Below, piece after piece: positions 1 to 10,159 of a DNA stretch of 64,000 nucleotides. Source of the stretch: an uncultured Flavobacteriales bacterium (GTDB taxonomy: Bacteria; Bacteroidota; Bacteroidia; Flavobacteriales; Crocinitomicaceae). The notes under the pieces are model-generated. The model was not told the DNA's origin, did not search any database, and saw nothing but the letters and a program-made list of their open reading frames with translations. The position numbers and the translations under genes were made by a program. Location of the stretch: assembly GCA_946482515.1 (NCBI GenBank), contig CAMLRS010000004.1:224282-288281 (forward strand), written 5' to 3'. Position 1 is the first letter of the stretch, and each line of letters starts with the position of its first letter.

Positions 1-1
1 T

Positions 2-1783
2 GTTTCCTTCAGCTTTGTGGAAGCCGGAACTGCTTCAGCCATTACAACAGATGTTACCTGCGGCAATGCAGACGGAACGGCTACTGTAACGTTCGTTAAC
101 GGAACTTCTTCTGACATTACGTTCGAATGGAGCACCGGTGAAACGGGTGCCACTATTGGAAACCTTGCAGCAGGCGCTTATTATTACGGCGTTACCGATG
201 AGTACGGCTGCCACACAACCGGTTTTGCAAGCGTTGAAGCAACGGGACTGGATGTTACCGTAACACCTACTCCAATGACCTGTGCCGGTGCCAACGACGC
301 TTCCCTGGAAGTAAACGTGAGCGGCGCAGCAGATTATTCCGTATTGTGGTCGAACGGTTATTCCACTGATCTCATCTCCAACCTTGCTGCGGGCACTTAT
401 GAAGTAACCGTAACTACACCGGGCTGTCAGGCCGTTTACTCGTACCAGGTTGCCGATGTTGCTCCTATTACAGCTACCCTTACAGCTGCGGTAGAGCCAG
501 GCTGCGGACTCAGTAATGGTGTCGTGAACGGAACATACAGCGGTGGAACCGGTGGCTATACCTATGACTGGATCGGTCAGGGACAAACGACCGCCAACCT
601 CACAGGTGTTCCATATGGCTACTACGAAGTAGCTGTTTCAGACGCCAGCGGTTGCGCAGATACGTTCGGTATTCATCTGAACAACTTCGGCGCGGTTAAC
701 ATTGCCGACAGCATCATTCCGACAGCCTGCGAACAGGAGAACGGTGCCATTCTCACTACACTGACAGCGCATCCGAGCGGCAACCCGCCAAGCAGCATCA
801 ACTGGTCAAATGGCAACCCATTTGAAGATAACTTCAACCTGGCGGCAGGTTTCTATACGATTACAGTGGCTTCACTGCCGGTTATTGGTACAGAATATTG
901 CTATGCCTCTAAAACCATGGCTGTAGGCGTTCGGGCGCCACTTCGCCAGGAAATCTGTCTCGTGACCGTCGACACGGCGACTTCCACGAACCTGGTGGTG
1001 TGGGAAAAACTCGAATCCGATGTGCACCATTACAACATCTACCGCGAGAACGCCGTAGCCGGTATGTACATGCTGATTGACACCGTGATGTACGATAGCG
1101 AGTCGCTTTTCAACGACGTTGTGGCCTCACCAGCTGATCGCTCCTGGCGTTACAAGATCAGCGCCGTGAACGAATGCGGTATCGAAAGCCCGATTTCTGC
1201 ACCACACAAAACCGTTCACCTCAATTCCATTCAAGAAGTTGGGGGCAGCATGGATATTTACTGGGATGATTACGAAGGACTCACGGCTCCGGAATACGTG
1301 ATATGGCGCCATACAGATGCAACTGGCTGGGAACCGCTTCCCACAACTGTTCCGTTTGGTACTTCTTACTTCAACGACGTTCCTCCTGCAGGTTCAACCG
1401 GTTTGGATTATTTTGTGGAGCTGGTACCGGCATTCACTTGTATAGCTGAAAAAGCACAAGACTTCAACTCTTCCCGTTCGAACAAAGACAGAGCGCAGTT
1501 CAATGCAGGTGAAGGAACCGGTGATTCCAACAATGGTATCCACGAGCAATCGGGCGGTCAGGTTGATGTTTATCCGAATCCGTTCGAAGAAGTGCTGCAC
1601 ATTTCCATTACGAATGCGACAGCTGATGTAACGATCTTCCTGTACAGCATCGATGGTCATCTGATCACGAGCGTGACCTTGTCGAACGGCATTCACCAGC
1701 TGGATCTCCGCAACCTTGGTGCAGGTGTGTATTTCATCCGCGCAGGAGAGACACAACAACTACAACGATTTATCAAGCAGTAA
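2..1783 (+). CDS. SprB-repeat cell-surface protein with T9SS type A sorting domain (5' end outside window)
   Basis: The frame is open to the left edge, so only the C-terminal 593 residues are visible and the true start lies outside. The visible part begins with several SprB-like modules (pattern: T-C-x-G-x-x-D-G-x-A, then W-S-N/T-G, then L-x-A-G-x-Y-x-V-x-V-T-D-x-x-G-C). From about residue 317 a fibronectin-III-like segment begins (EICLVTVDTATSTNLVVWEK). A T9SS type A sorting domain closes the protein from about residue 520 (VYPNPFEE, then GVYFIRAGE, ending in a basic tail). Such proteins are exported by the Sec system, cross the outer membrane through the type IX system and end up on the surface or secreted. 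Roles in gliding or adhesion are known for SprB-like proteins, but no specific role can be read here. It is the first of three tandem paralogs. Confidence 0.88.
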   Translation, partial: VSFSFVEAGTASAITTDVTCGNADGTATVTFVNGTSSDITFEWSTGETGATIGNLAAGAYYYGVTDEYGCHTTGFASVEATGLDVTVTPTPMTCAGANDASLEVNVSGAADYSVLWSNGYSTDLISNLAAGTYEVTVTTPGCQAVYSYQVADVAPITATLTAAVEPGCGLSNGVVNGTYSGGTGGYTYDWIGQGQTTANLTGVPYGYYEVAVSDASGCADTFGIHLNNFGAVNIADSIIPTACEQENGAILTTLTAHPSGNPPSSINWSNGNPFEDNFNLAAGFYTITVASLPVIGTEYCYASKTMAVGVRAPLRQEICLVTVDTATSTNLVVWEKLESDVHHYNIYRENAVAGMYMLIDTVMYDSESLFNDVVASPADRSWRYKISAVNECGIESPISAPHKTVHLNSIQEVGGSMDIYWDDYEGLTAPEYVIWRHTDATGWEPLPTTVPFGTSYFNDVPPAGSTGLDYFVELVPAFTCIAEKAQDFNSSRSNKDRAQFNAGEGTGDSNNGIHEQSGGQVDVYPNPFEEVLHISITNATADVTIFLYSIDGHLITSVTLSNGIHQLDLRNLGAGVYFIRAGETQQLQRFIKQ

Positions 1784-1812
1784 TAACGCTTTTACAACAA
1801 GTCTATCGATTT

Positions 1813-1841
1813 GAAGGTGTGCTCATTGTGGGCGCACCTTC
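1813..1841 (+). terminator. Possible stem-loop after the first SprB-like gene
   Basis: A 10-bp stem with one G-T pair (GAAGGTGTGC against GCGCACCTTC) lies 30 bases after the stop codon. There is no T-run after it, so intrinsic termination is uncertain. Confidence 0.35.
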
Positions 1842-1982
1842 GCATTTCAGGGGCTTTGTTCAAAAAAACAGCCGGTCAAATCAAGTGTGTTTAACTTCCA
1901 ACAATCACTACTATAAACTTCGTTGATACTTGTGCGAAACTTCGGTTTTGAGCTACTTTCGCAGCCGCAATTTTTTTGTGCA

Positions 1983-4900
1983 ATGAGGTTTCTCCCGCTC
2001 CTCTTTCTCTTTTTCCTCCCACACACCTTCTTTGCCCAGTGGAAGCCCGTTGGTGCTGCATCCGGATTTCCCGCAAACGAAGCTGCCATTGAGATCACTC
2101 CGGGCGGACAATTGTATCTTGCCAGTATCAATCCCAACAACAACAAGCGCTTCAACGTTCGAAAATGGGTGAACAACACCTGGGAGATCATCGGAATACC
2201 CGATTTTGGGAATGGCGGTTATTTCAGTTTGCAGCTGGTTACGGTGGGTGAAAACACGGTTTATGTGGCTGCGAAAAGGCTCAATGGCAACAACCAGCTC
2301 ATCGAAGTTTACAAATACACTCCCGAAACCAACGGCTGGACTGCGCTCACATTCGGAGAGCCCCTCCAGACCAATCACACCTACGATTTCAGCTTACAGG
2401 TAACGCCGGCCGACGAGCCCATTCTGACCTTTTACAATCAGAGCAACGCATTCGATCAGTTCTCGGTTGTTGTGGTGAATCTTTTTAATGGCCAGCAATT
2501 GCTGAGCTACACACCTGCCCTACTGACGGGCGTCGGAAATGCCTTGAGCAGCCAGGTCACATCGGCTACGGATATTACCGTGGTTTTGGAACAAAATGCG
2601 CTGCTCGAGCTCACCAGCAGTCTTCCATTGCTGCGCTACAACGGGACGAGCTGGACCAACTACCAGGCTGCGGCAGACAACGCCCTTTCACTTAAAACGG
2701 CCAAAAGCGGCGAGCTGCTCTCTACCATCTGGCTCACCGATAACTTTACCCCTGAGCTGAAATTCCGCACCATGAACGGAACAACACTCGGGCAGGTGCT
2801 CGTCATTCCACAGGAAACCGGATCGGGCAGTATTGCCGGTTACGATCTCGATATGCAGGGCAGCACGGCCTTTTTATTCTACCGAAACGACGCCACCTGC
2901 TTTTTCTCGCAGATCGCTTCACCTATGTCGCCGGCCGTGACCACCATCAGCTCGGGAACATCACTCGCACCGGGAACGGCTACTTCCCTTTCAACCGACA
3001 CACACAACGATATCCACGTTATTGCTTATGTGGAAAATAATCGCTGCTACGTCAAAGAATACGACCGGCCGGCTGAGATCAGCAGCTCCGGATCATATAG
3101 CCTGTGCGAAGGAGCGGCCTTCAACAATCATGGAAATCCGGCGCTTCACTCTACGGATCCGAATTTCGATCACAGCAACATCAGCATGACCTGCGCATCG
3201 CAGAACACCAGCGTATTGCCGCAATCAGCTGTTTCGGTTTCCGGCGATGGGTTGAGCTGGAACCTGAACATCGGTACAACGAATAACATCCCGGCAACGA
3301 CGATTGTCGACCTGCAATGGACGCTGCACGAAAACGGCGTTCCGATCGGCACCAGGCTTACTCCGGTAAGCATTTACAGCAATCCCAACATTCAGATCAG
3401 CTTCGCCGACACGGATTTCTGCGAAAACGAGAACAGCCTGCTGCTGGCAGGAAAAGCAACCCCTTATGGTGGAAACTGGAGCGGAACTGGTGTAACGGGA
3501 AACAGCTTCCAGCCGAACGCTTTCGATCCGGCGCCGAGCACGCTGTCGTACCTGTACTACACCCGCACCAATTCCTATGGCTGCACCTCTTCCGACAGCG
3601 TACTGGTTACAATACATCAATCACCCGAGCTGACCATTAGTGCTACGCCAGCCGATTGCGGCGCTTCCAACGGAACGGCAGCTGTTTCGATCACAGGCGG
3701 AATTCCGTCTTACACCACGTATTGGTCAAACGGAACCTTCGCTACCAGCATCAACGAGCTCGCACCGGGAAATTACCAGGTGTATGTAACCGACGAACAG
3801 GGCTGCTCTTCCAAAAGCATCGCTTCAGTAGCAACCAACACCTTCACACTGAACAGCGCTGTTACGAACGTGAGCTGCACGAACGGGACCAACGGAGCCA
3901 TCGATCTGGTTGTGACGGAAGGAACAGCACCGTTTACTTACAGCTGGTCGAACGGAGCGGAAACCCAGGACCTTTCCGGCCTCGTTGCGGGTTCTTACGA
4001 AGTAACCGTGAACGATGCCGAAGGCTGCACTTCTTCAGCAAATTTCACCATAGCAGAACCCGAAGCGCTGGCCTTTTCCACGGAATTTTCCCTTCCGGCG
4101 TGTGGCGAAAATGACGGAAGCGTTTCCCTCGAAGTAACCGGCGGCACATCCCCTAACGCTTACGAATGGCGAGACGAAAACAATCAGTCGGTAGGTGAAA
4201 ACGCTATTCTTTCGGGAATTCCGGCCGGTTTTTACACTTGTCACATCACCGACCAAGCCGGTTGTACAGCCTCCTACCCGGTTGCCGTTTCCAATCAAAA
4301 CGCCCCTGAAGTAGTGATCCATGCGGTAACTTCTTCCTCATGCGACAACGATGGCAGCATCCAGCTTACGGATGTTTCCGGTCTGGTAACAGCATTTGCC
4401 TGGAGCAATGGCGCCACGGGCAGTCAGGTCAACGGCCTTGCCCCGGGATTGTATACGGTTAAAGCTTCCGACGCCAACGATTGTGCGACCATTCTGAGCG
4501 CGACAGTCGTTCCGATCATGCCGGAAACGCCTCTTATCTGCTTCGTGACCGTAGACACGCTCACCAATACGAATCTCGTAGTCTGGGAAAAACCGGTAAC
4601 AACGGCCATTGATCATTTCAACATCTATCGCGAAAGCTCGAATCATTACCAGCTTGTTGGCAGCGTAGATTATGACGATGAAGCCATTTTCAACGACCTG
4701 GCTGTTTCAGCCGGAACCCATTCGCGCCGCTACCGGATCACAGCCGTGAACACCTGCGATATCGAATCGGAGCAGAGCATGCCGCACAAAAGCATGCATT
4801 TGAACGCAAGCAATGGCCTGGGTGATAACGTCAACCTTTCCTGGAATGGCTACGAAGGCCTGAGCTATTCCGGATTCATCGTGCGCCGCCACACAGACCT

Positions 4901-5324
4901 CGATGGATGGCAAACGCTCGAGGTTATGCCGACCAACCTGTACACCTATACGGACCAGCCGCCAACGCGGGACGGGCTGGCCTACGTCATCGCTATCGAA
5001 TTGCCGGAAGCGTGTGGAGACCAACCATTTTCGTTCTCCAATAAAGATCAACACCTGGCCACGGTTTTATCGACCGACGAGCTATCAGACGATGAGCTGC
5101 GCGTATTTCCGAATCCTTCAACCGGAGCTATCCAGGTAGAAAATACCGGAAACGAATCGCTTGAAGCAGCTGTTTACGATGCTTTCGGAAGGGAAGTCGC
5201 TTCCTTTTCCGCAGCACCGGGCAGGACGCAAACCGATCTCAGCACCCTTTCCGACGGTCTTTATCAGCTTGTCTTCACGACCGGAAACCAAAGCACCGTG
5301 CGAAAACTCGTTATCCGTCATTAA
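1983..5324 (+). CDS. Giant secreted SprB-repeat protein with T9SS type A sorting domain
   Basis: The product has 1113 residues. I chose the ATG at 1983 because it gives a clean Sec signal peptide (MRFLPLLFLFFLPHTFFAQ); the 20 upstream in-frame codons do not. Residues ~20-365 repeat 'vrkWvnnTWe.iG'-like segments and look like a beta-propeller. At ~370-540 there is an Ig-like region with the LCEGAAFNN motif. SprB-type modules follow at ~549-845, an Fn3-like segment at ~849-1010 (FVTVDTLTNTNLVVWEK), and a T9SS type A domain from ~1039 (LRVFPNPSTGAI) to the end. The architecture is that of a surface protein exported by type IX secretion. The substrate or partner is unknown. A degenerate -7 element (TACTTTCG) lies about 25 bases upstream of the ATG. 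It matches the next gene over its whole length, so the two arose by tandem duplication. Confidence 0.9.
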   Translation: MRFLPLLFLFFLPHTFFAQWKPVGAASGFPANEAAIEITPGGQLYLASINPNNNKRFNVRKWVNNTWEIIGIPDFGNGGYFSLQLVTVGENTVYVAAKRLNGNNQLIEVYKYTPETNGWTALTFGEPLQTNHTYDFSLQVTPADEPILTFYNQSNAFDQFSVVVVNLFNGQQLLSYTPALLTGVGNALSSQVTSATDITVVLEQNALLELTSSLPLLRYNGTSWTNYQAAADNALSLKTAKSGELLSTIWLTDNFTPELKFRTMNGTTLGQVLVIPQETGSGSIAGYDLDMQGSTAFLFYRNDATCFFSQIASPMSPAVTTISSGTSLAPGTATSLSTDTHNDIHVIAYVENNRCYVKEYDRPAEISSSGSYSLCEGAAFNNHGNPALHSTDPNFDHSNISMTCASQNTSVLPQSAVSVSGDGLSWNLNIGTTNNIPATTIVDLQWTLHENGVPIGTRLTPVSIYSNPNIQISFADTDFCENENSLLLAGKATPYGGNWSGTGVTGNSFQPNAFDPAPSTLSYLYYTRTNSYGCTSSDSVLVTIHQSPELTISATPADCGASNGTAAVSITGGIPSYTTYWSNGTFATSINELAPGNYQVYVTDEQGCSSKSIASVATNTFTLNSAVTNVSCTNGTNGAIDLVVTEGTAPFTYSWSNGAETQDLSGLVAGSYEVTVNDAEGCTSSANFTIAEPEALAFSTEFSLPACGENDGSVSLEVTGGTSPNAYEWRDENNQSVGENAILSGIPAGFYTCHITDQAGCTASYPVAVSNQNAPEVVIHAVTSSSCDNDGSIQLTDVSGLVTAFAWSNGATGSQVNGLAPGLYTVKASDANDCATILSATVVPIMPETPLICFVTVDTLTNTNLVVWEKPVTTAIDHFNIYRESSNHYQLVGSVDYDDEAIFNDLAVSAGTHSRRYRITAVNTCDIESEQSMPHKSMHLNASNGLGDNVNLSWNGYEGLSYSGFIVRRHTDLDGWQTLEVMPTNLYTYTDQPPTRDGLAYVIAIELPEACGDQPFSFSNKDQHLATVLSTDELSDDELRVFPNPSTGAIQVENTGNESLEAAVYDAFGREVASFSAAPGRTQTDLSTLSDGLYQLVFTTGNQSTVRKLVIRH

Positions 5325-5488
5325 AACGACCATTCATGCAAACCTTCACAGCCCGACGTCAGCGAAAGGCATTTCCGACACGTCCCAAACTCAATTCCCC
5401 CAAACACACATACAAACCCTCCAAGGATCACTTTAGTTTGGTGCAGTATGTTGTTTTTCTTTACTTTGCGGGGTTCAAATTTCGCTAC

Positions 5489-8400
5489 ATGAAACAATTT
5501 GTACTACTTTTTTCATTCTTCCTGGCTACCGCTACTGCTTACTCCCAAGGAAACTGGAATTTTGTCGGCACTGCATCGGGCTTCGACGCAGCTGAAGTCG
5601 ACCTGGAGATCACTCCCAACGGTCAATTGTATATGGCCTGCACCAATCCTGCCAACCAGGGCCGTGTAACGGTTCGCAAATGGGTCAACAATACCTGGCA
5701 GCTTATCGGACCGGCAAGCTTCGGACCGAACAACGGCTTTGACATTCAGATCATTTCTGCCGGAGAAGAAACGCCGGTCGTATCGATGAAACACTTTCAA
5801 CTCATTGGCACAGTCAACTACGAGTTTATCGGCGTTTACCGCTGGAACGGCACTGCCTGGGCGGCGCTCAGCATGGGTGGCTACCCGCATACTTACCATA
5901 GCAAAGGCTATTCCATCGCATCCAACTCGGCCGGAACGGTTTTCCTGAGCTATTACAATCGTGACTACCAGACACACGATGAAGGAATGATCACCGTAAA
6001 CATGTCTACCTCTCAGCAGCTCGGCCCTGTAATGAGCGACTGGCAAGACGATGTTTACAGCGTAAGCTCTTATGCCGTGGCCGGAAACGATGTGCGTACT
6101 GTTGTGAATGAGCTCGCTGATATGGACTACGCTTCCGATCTGCGGATCTACAATACCCCGGCAAATGACTGGTACACCAACAGCGTAAACTTCAACTGGG
6201 GCGATCAGGCTTACAACATGAAGCTGAAGCCGGGTTATAACAATACAACGCATTGCGTGATGTGGAAAAGCGACACACCACTGCTGAAATATGCTTTTAT
6301 CAATGGCGGGACTTCTTACCCGATCACCATCGCGAATTCCTCTTCAGTAACCGATTTTGATTTTGATACCGGCAACGGCGCTGTGGCATTCTACCGCAAC
6401 GGTTCCACCTGCTATTACAAGACCATTACGATGTCGGCAACACCGGCAGAGGCTACGCTGACTACCGGCACAGCCCTCGCTCCTGCAGATGCGAGCTCAC
6501 TGGCAACCGAAACTTATTATGGAACACATGTGATCGCCTACGTAAGCGCCGGAAAGTGCTACGTGAAAGAATACGATGTTGAAGCCAATCTCGAAGACTA
6601 CGACATCCTGAATATGTGCGAAGGAACTTCCTTCAACAACAGTGGTGATTATGTCGTCTACTGTCTCGATCCGAACTACGATCATTCGAATATGACGATG
6701 ACCTGTACTTCACAGAACACAGCCGTTATCCCGCAATCCGGCATTTCCGTTACCGGCGGTGGCTTATACTGGGGTGTGAATATCACCGGCACCAACGATG
6801 TTGCTTCCACAACCGTGGTAGATCTTCTTTGGAGACTGTATGAAAACGGGATTGAGGTGAGCAGCATGAGTACCCCGGTTACGATTTACGCCAACCCGAG
6901 CATTGCTTTTAACTTACCAACGACCGATTTCTGTGAAAACCATTCGCAATTGTCGCTGATCGGCAAGGCAACTCCTCCGGGCGGAACCTGGAGCGGTACG
7001 GGTGTAAATGGAAACTATTTTCATCCGACGGCTTTCAACCCGAATCCGGCGCAGAACACTTACCTCGTTTACAGCAAAACATCACCACAAGGCTGTACAG
7101 CAAAAGACAGTATCCTGGTAACGATCAACCAAACACCGGATCTGACAGTGGACATCGATGATGCCGACTGCGGCGAGGCCAACGGCGGCGCTTCCGTAAC
7201 GATCAGCGGTGGAGCTTCACCTTACGTTACGTACTGGTCCAACGGATCAACCTTTACTTCGGTTGATGACCTTTCGCCAGGCCAATACTTTGTAAACGTA
7301 ACCGACAACAACGGCTGTTCGGCAACAGGAGCTGCGATGATCGGATCCGACGGTATTACACTCTCCGGAACAACCACCAACGTGAACTGTAACGGCGAAA
7401 CAACAGGTGCCATTAACCTCAACGTTATCGGAACCGGACCATTCACCTTTAACTGGTCGAACGGTGCCACCACAGAAGACGTGAGCTCATTGCCTGCAGG
7501 ACCGTACGAAGTAGAAGTATCGGATAACAGCGGCTGCGTTTCCACGGCCAGCTTCACCGTATTCGAACCGGCCGGACTGAACCTGTCTAACGTAACATTG
7601 GTCAACCCTTCCTGTGAAGACACTGACGGAAGCATTACCGTTAGCTACACAGGCGGCTCTGGACCGTTTACCTACAGCTGGCTCGACGGCAACGGCGATC
7701 CTATCGGCAGCAATTCGGCTACGCTGAGCGCTGTAGGAGCTGGTTTTTACACCAGCCAGGTAACGGACGACAACGGTTGTACAGCTTCCTTCCCGGTATT
7801 GCTTTCCAATAGCAACGGGCCGGTAGTCGTGATCGATACGATCGTTCCTTCTTCCTGCATAGGTGACGGATACATCGAGCTGCTCGACGCTTTCGGCGAT
7901 GTACAGGAATATGCCTGGAGCACCGGCGAAACAACACAGGGTATTTACAACCTCGAGCCGGGCACCTACATGGCCATTGCAACCGGCAGCAACGGCTGTT
8001 CGACTGTGCTGAGCGCCACAGTTGAGCCAACACAACCCGAAGCAGTGGAAATCTGCCTCGTAACGGTTGATACGCTCACCAACACGAACCTCGTGGTGTG
8101 GGAAAAACCATTGACGAACGCCATTGATCATTTCAACATCTACCGCGAGACTTCGCAGGCAGGTTTGTACCAGCTGGCAGGAAGCGTGGATTACGACGAC
8201 GAATCGCTCTACAATGACCTGGTAGCTTCGCCTTCCGTTCGTTCCTGGCGTTATAAGATCTCGGCTGTTGACGGCTGTGGCGTTGAATCCGAGCTGAGCG
8301 AACACCACAAGACCATTCACCTTGTAATCAACCTCGGACTGGACGACAACATCAACCTTTCCTGGGATACTTACGAAGGATTCCCTTTCCCTGAATTTGT

Positions 8401-8869
8401 GCTCCGTCGTCATGTGAATGGCGGAGGCTGGCAGACCATTCAGACCATGCCAACAACGCTCTTTACGTATACCGATACACCTCCTACAACGGATGGACTG
8501 GTGTACCTCGTAACGATCAGCCCGCCGCTGATCTGTTCAACGAGCAAATCCCTGGCGCAGGACTTCAACAGCTCGCGTTCCAACAAGGATAACCGTTTAT
8601 CCATGGGTCTGAACTCACTGAACGAATTGCTCGCCATCGGTATGCAGATCTTCCCGAATCCTTCCAACGGAACGGTAACGATCCAAAACAAAGCCGGTGT
8701 AACAGTTGATGTGAACATCTACGACGCCTCAGGCCGACTGCTCAAAACGTTCACAGCAGCTTCGGGCAGCACACAGGCCGACCTCAGCGAGCTGGCTACC
8801 GGTATTTACCAGGTAGTGTTCTCGAGCGGAAACGCTTCAACGACGCAAAAGCTGACGATACAGCATTAA
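5489..8869 (+). CDS. Giant secreted SprB-repeat protein with T9SS type A sorting domain (paralog of the preceding gene)
   Basis: The product has 1126 residues. The ATG at 5489 starts a signal peptide (MKQFVLLFSFFLATATAYSQ); an in-frame extension back to 5336 has no signal-like character and would nearly abut the previous gene. Domain order copies that of the upstream paralog: propeller-like N-terminus (~20-370), Ig-like segment with NMCEGTSFNN (~373-545), SprB-type modules (~549-850), Fn3-like segment (EICLVTVDTLTNTNLVVWEK, ~854), and a T9SS type A domain from ~1051 (MQIFPNPSNG). The linker before the sorting domain carries AQDFNSSRSNKD, identical to the linker of the first gene in the window. 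A terminator follows at 8889. The product is predicted to be displayed on the cell surface or secreted; its ligand is unknown. Confidence 0.9.
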   Translation: MKQFVLLFSFFLATATAYSQGNWNFVGTASGFDAAEVDLEITPNGQLYMACTNPANQGRVTVRKWVNNTWQLIGPASFGPNNGFDIQIISAGEETPVVSMKHFQLIGTVNYEFIGVYRWNGTAWAALSMGGYPHTYHSKGYSIASNSAGTVFLSYYNRDYQTHDEGMITVNMSTSQQLGPVMSDWQDDVYSVSSYAVAGNDVRTVVNELADMDYASDLRIYNTPANDWYTNSVNFNWGDQAYNMKLKPGYNNTTHCVMWKSDTPLLKYAFINGGTSYPITIANSSSVTDFDFDTGNGAVAFYRNGSTCYYKTITMSATPAEATLTTGTALAPADASSLATETYYGTHVIAYVSAGKCYVKEYDVEANLEDYDILNMCEGTSFNNSGDYVVYCLDPNYDHSNMTMTCTSQNTAVIPQSGISVTGGGLYWGVNITGTNDVASTTVVDLLWRLYENGIEVSSMSTPVTIYANPSIAFNLPTTDFCENHSQLSLIGKATPPGGTWSGTGVNGNYFHPTAFNPNPAQNTYLVYSKTSPQGCTAKDSILVTINQTPDLTVDIDDADCGEANGGASVTISGGASPYVTYWSNGSTFTSVDDLSPGQYFVNVTDNNGCSATGAAMIGSDGITLSGTTTNVNCNGETTGAINLNVIGTGPFTFNWSNGATTEDVSSLPAGPYEVEVSDNSGCVSTASFTVFEPAGLNLSNVTLVNPSCEDTDGSITVSYTGGSGPFTYSWLDGNGDPIGSNSATLSAVGAGFYTSQVTDDNGCTASFPVLLSNSNGPVVVIDTIVPSSCIGDGYIELLDAFGDVQEYAWSTGETTQGIYNLEPGTYMAIATGSNGCSTVLSATVEPTQPEAVEICLVTVDTLTNTNLVVWEKPLTNAIDHFNIYRETSQAGLYQLAGSVDYDDESLYNDLVASPSVRSWRYKISAVDGCGVESELSEHHKTIHLVINLGLDDNINLSWDTYEGFPFPEFVLRRHVNGGGWQTIQTMPTTLFTYTDTPPTTDGLVYLVTISPPLICSTSKSLAQDFNSSRSNKDNRLSMGLNSLNELLAIGMQIFPNPSNGTVTIQNKAGVTVDVNIYDASGRLLKTFTAASGSTQADLSELATGIYQVVFSSGNASTTQKLTIQH

Positions 8870-8888
8870 GCATAAACTGAACAAACAA

Positions 8889-8924
8889 AAAGAGCCTGTC
8901 CCCGATTCTGGAGACAGGCTCTTT
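8889..8924. terminator. Bidirectional intrinsic terminator between convergent genes
   Basis: A perfect 12-bp stem (AAAGAGCCTGTC, 8889-8900, with GACAGGCTCTTT, 8913-8924) encloses a 12-base loop. Short A and T runs flank both arms, so it can serve the plus-strand SprB-like gene and the minus-strand gene that ends at 8983. Confidence 0.85.
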
Positions 8925-8982
8925 CATTTCCGGTAAAATCTCACCAATAAAGATCATGCAGATTGCCTGATCCGGTGATTCG

Positions 8983-9921
8983 TTAGATCTTGATGATTTT
9001 GTTGCTCGTCAGGTAATTACCACCTGCGTCATAGGCTTTCAGGTAGTAAACGCCCGGATTCAATTCCCGGATATCCAGCGTTGCTTCCGGGTTTTGTTGC
9101 GGGAATCGTTTAGCGATTTGTCCATCCGAAGAAAACACAACAAAATCTACTTTTTCATGCTTGGCCGAAAATCGGGTCGTAATAGTAGCTGAAGCCGGAT
9201 TCGGCAAACAATAGCTCATTTCTGTGCTTTCTTCCTGAACGCTTAACGGAGGTGTGATTTGAATTAAAATGTCATCGAACATCAATCCTTCCTTGTTCGT
9301 TTGATTGCCATCACTTGTAAACGAAAAACGCCATAAAATGGTCGTTCCCGCAGGGATTGCCAGATAGACTCCAAGGTCCGCTAAATCAACGGAACGGTAG
9401 ATCCAGCCATCGGAATTTCCGGACAATACCGGTGGTACAGGACCGTTGGAATCCGCTACATCCCAATTTAAATAGGAGTTATAAGCCGGGTCATTCAGTA
9501 AATTAATCCACGTTGTTCCATTATCAGGCGAAAATTCAATGGAGCCATAATCCGTTAACGTGTCGGAATTGACCTGGTAAGCAAAACTAAGATCGAATGT
9601 TGCCCAATGGACCGAATTGGATGGCTCAACAGTCGTCCATGAAATGACAAAGGAGGAGGTGTTATTAATCGGGTAAGAGTTGACAGAATCCGTCATAATA
9701 GCCCGGGCAGAATTGAATCCGGAGATAAAGCTCGCTTTTTGCGGACTGCAGATTTGCCAAACATTGCCAGGGGTATTTTCAATCGTCAGTACGGGTTCCG
9801 GCACCCCCATCACATAACCTGCACAATTGATGTTTGGCTCAAAGCAATAGCTATAAATGGTTTGGCTTTTCAGCGAAAAACTGAAAAACAGCAGGATACC
9901 GACTAGTAAGATTGTTTTCAT
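8983..9921 (-). CDS. Secreted protein with T9SS type A sorting domain
   Basis: The product has 312 residues and starts with a signal peptide (MKTILLVGILLFFSFSLKSQ). Residues ~20-230 look like a beta-rich, jelly-roll type domain: it mentions no catalytic motif, but has a choice-of-anchor-like pattern (FSLSFA-type strands, SIEFSPDNGTTWINL, GWIYRSVDLADL, GTTILWRFSFTSDGNQTNKEGLMFDDI). The C-terminal ~75 residues form a T9SS type A sorting domain (YCLPNPASATITTRF, then LNPGVYYLKAYDAGG, ending KIIKI). The protein is therefore predicted to be exported through the type IX system. The gene stands alone and converges on the SprB-like cluster, sharing the terminator at 8889. The export prediction is firm; the function is unknown. 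Confidence 0.82.
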   Translation of the reverse strand: MKTILLVGILLFFSFSLKSQTIYSYCFEPNINCAGYVMGVPEPVLTIENTPGNVWQICSPQKASFISGFNSARAIMTDSVNSYPINNTSSFVISWTTVEPSNSVHWATFDLSFAYQVNSDTLTDYGSIEFSPDNGTTWINLLNDPAYNSYLNWDVADSNGPVPPVLSGNSDGWIYRSVDLADLGVYLAIPAGTTILWRFSFTSDGNQTNKEGLMFDDILIQITPPLSVQEESTEMSYCLPNPASATITTRFSAKHEKVDFVVFSSDGQIAKRFPQQNPEATLDIRELNPGVYYLKAYDAGGNYLTSNKIIKI

Positions 9922-10092
9922 AGGTGGATTATTTAAGTTAATACTACCCCCACGATGAGCTTTAAACCGAATGGTTGTAGCTTACCCGGGTTAATTTTCC
10001 TGCTTTTCCATAATATGTCTGCCATTTTCGGCTCGTGAAATAACCGCTTATTGCCTTCCATAACAGATCTTTTTCACACAAAACCGTGTCAA

Positions 10093-10100
10093 TAAGTTTG
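10093..10100 (+). promoter_or_regulatory. -7 promoter element TAAGTTTG ahead of the PhoH gene
   Basis: An exact match to the Bacteroidota -7 consensus TAnnTTTG lies 60 bases upstream of the ATG at 10160. I see no clear -33 TTG. The rest of the 238-base divergent gap (9922-10159) shows nothing else I can name. Confidence 0.5.
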
Positions 10101-10159
10101 GCACCTTTTTTCGCTTACAGAAATGCTATTTAAGTACTTTAAACCAAACTCTTTCTCAT

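Noticed and set aside
7487..8413. Long minus-strand open frame (308 codons) inside a SprB-repeat gene
   Set aside because: It is antisense to a clearly real plus-strand protein with domains; its own sequence has no family-like features.
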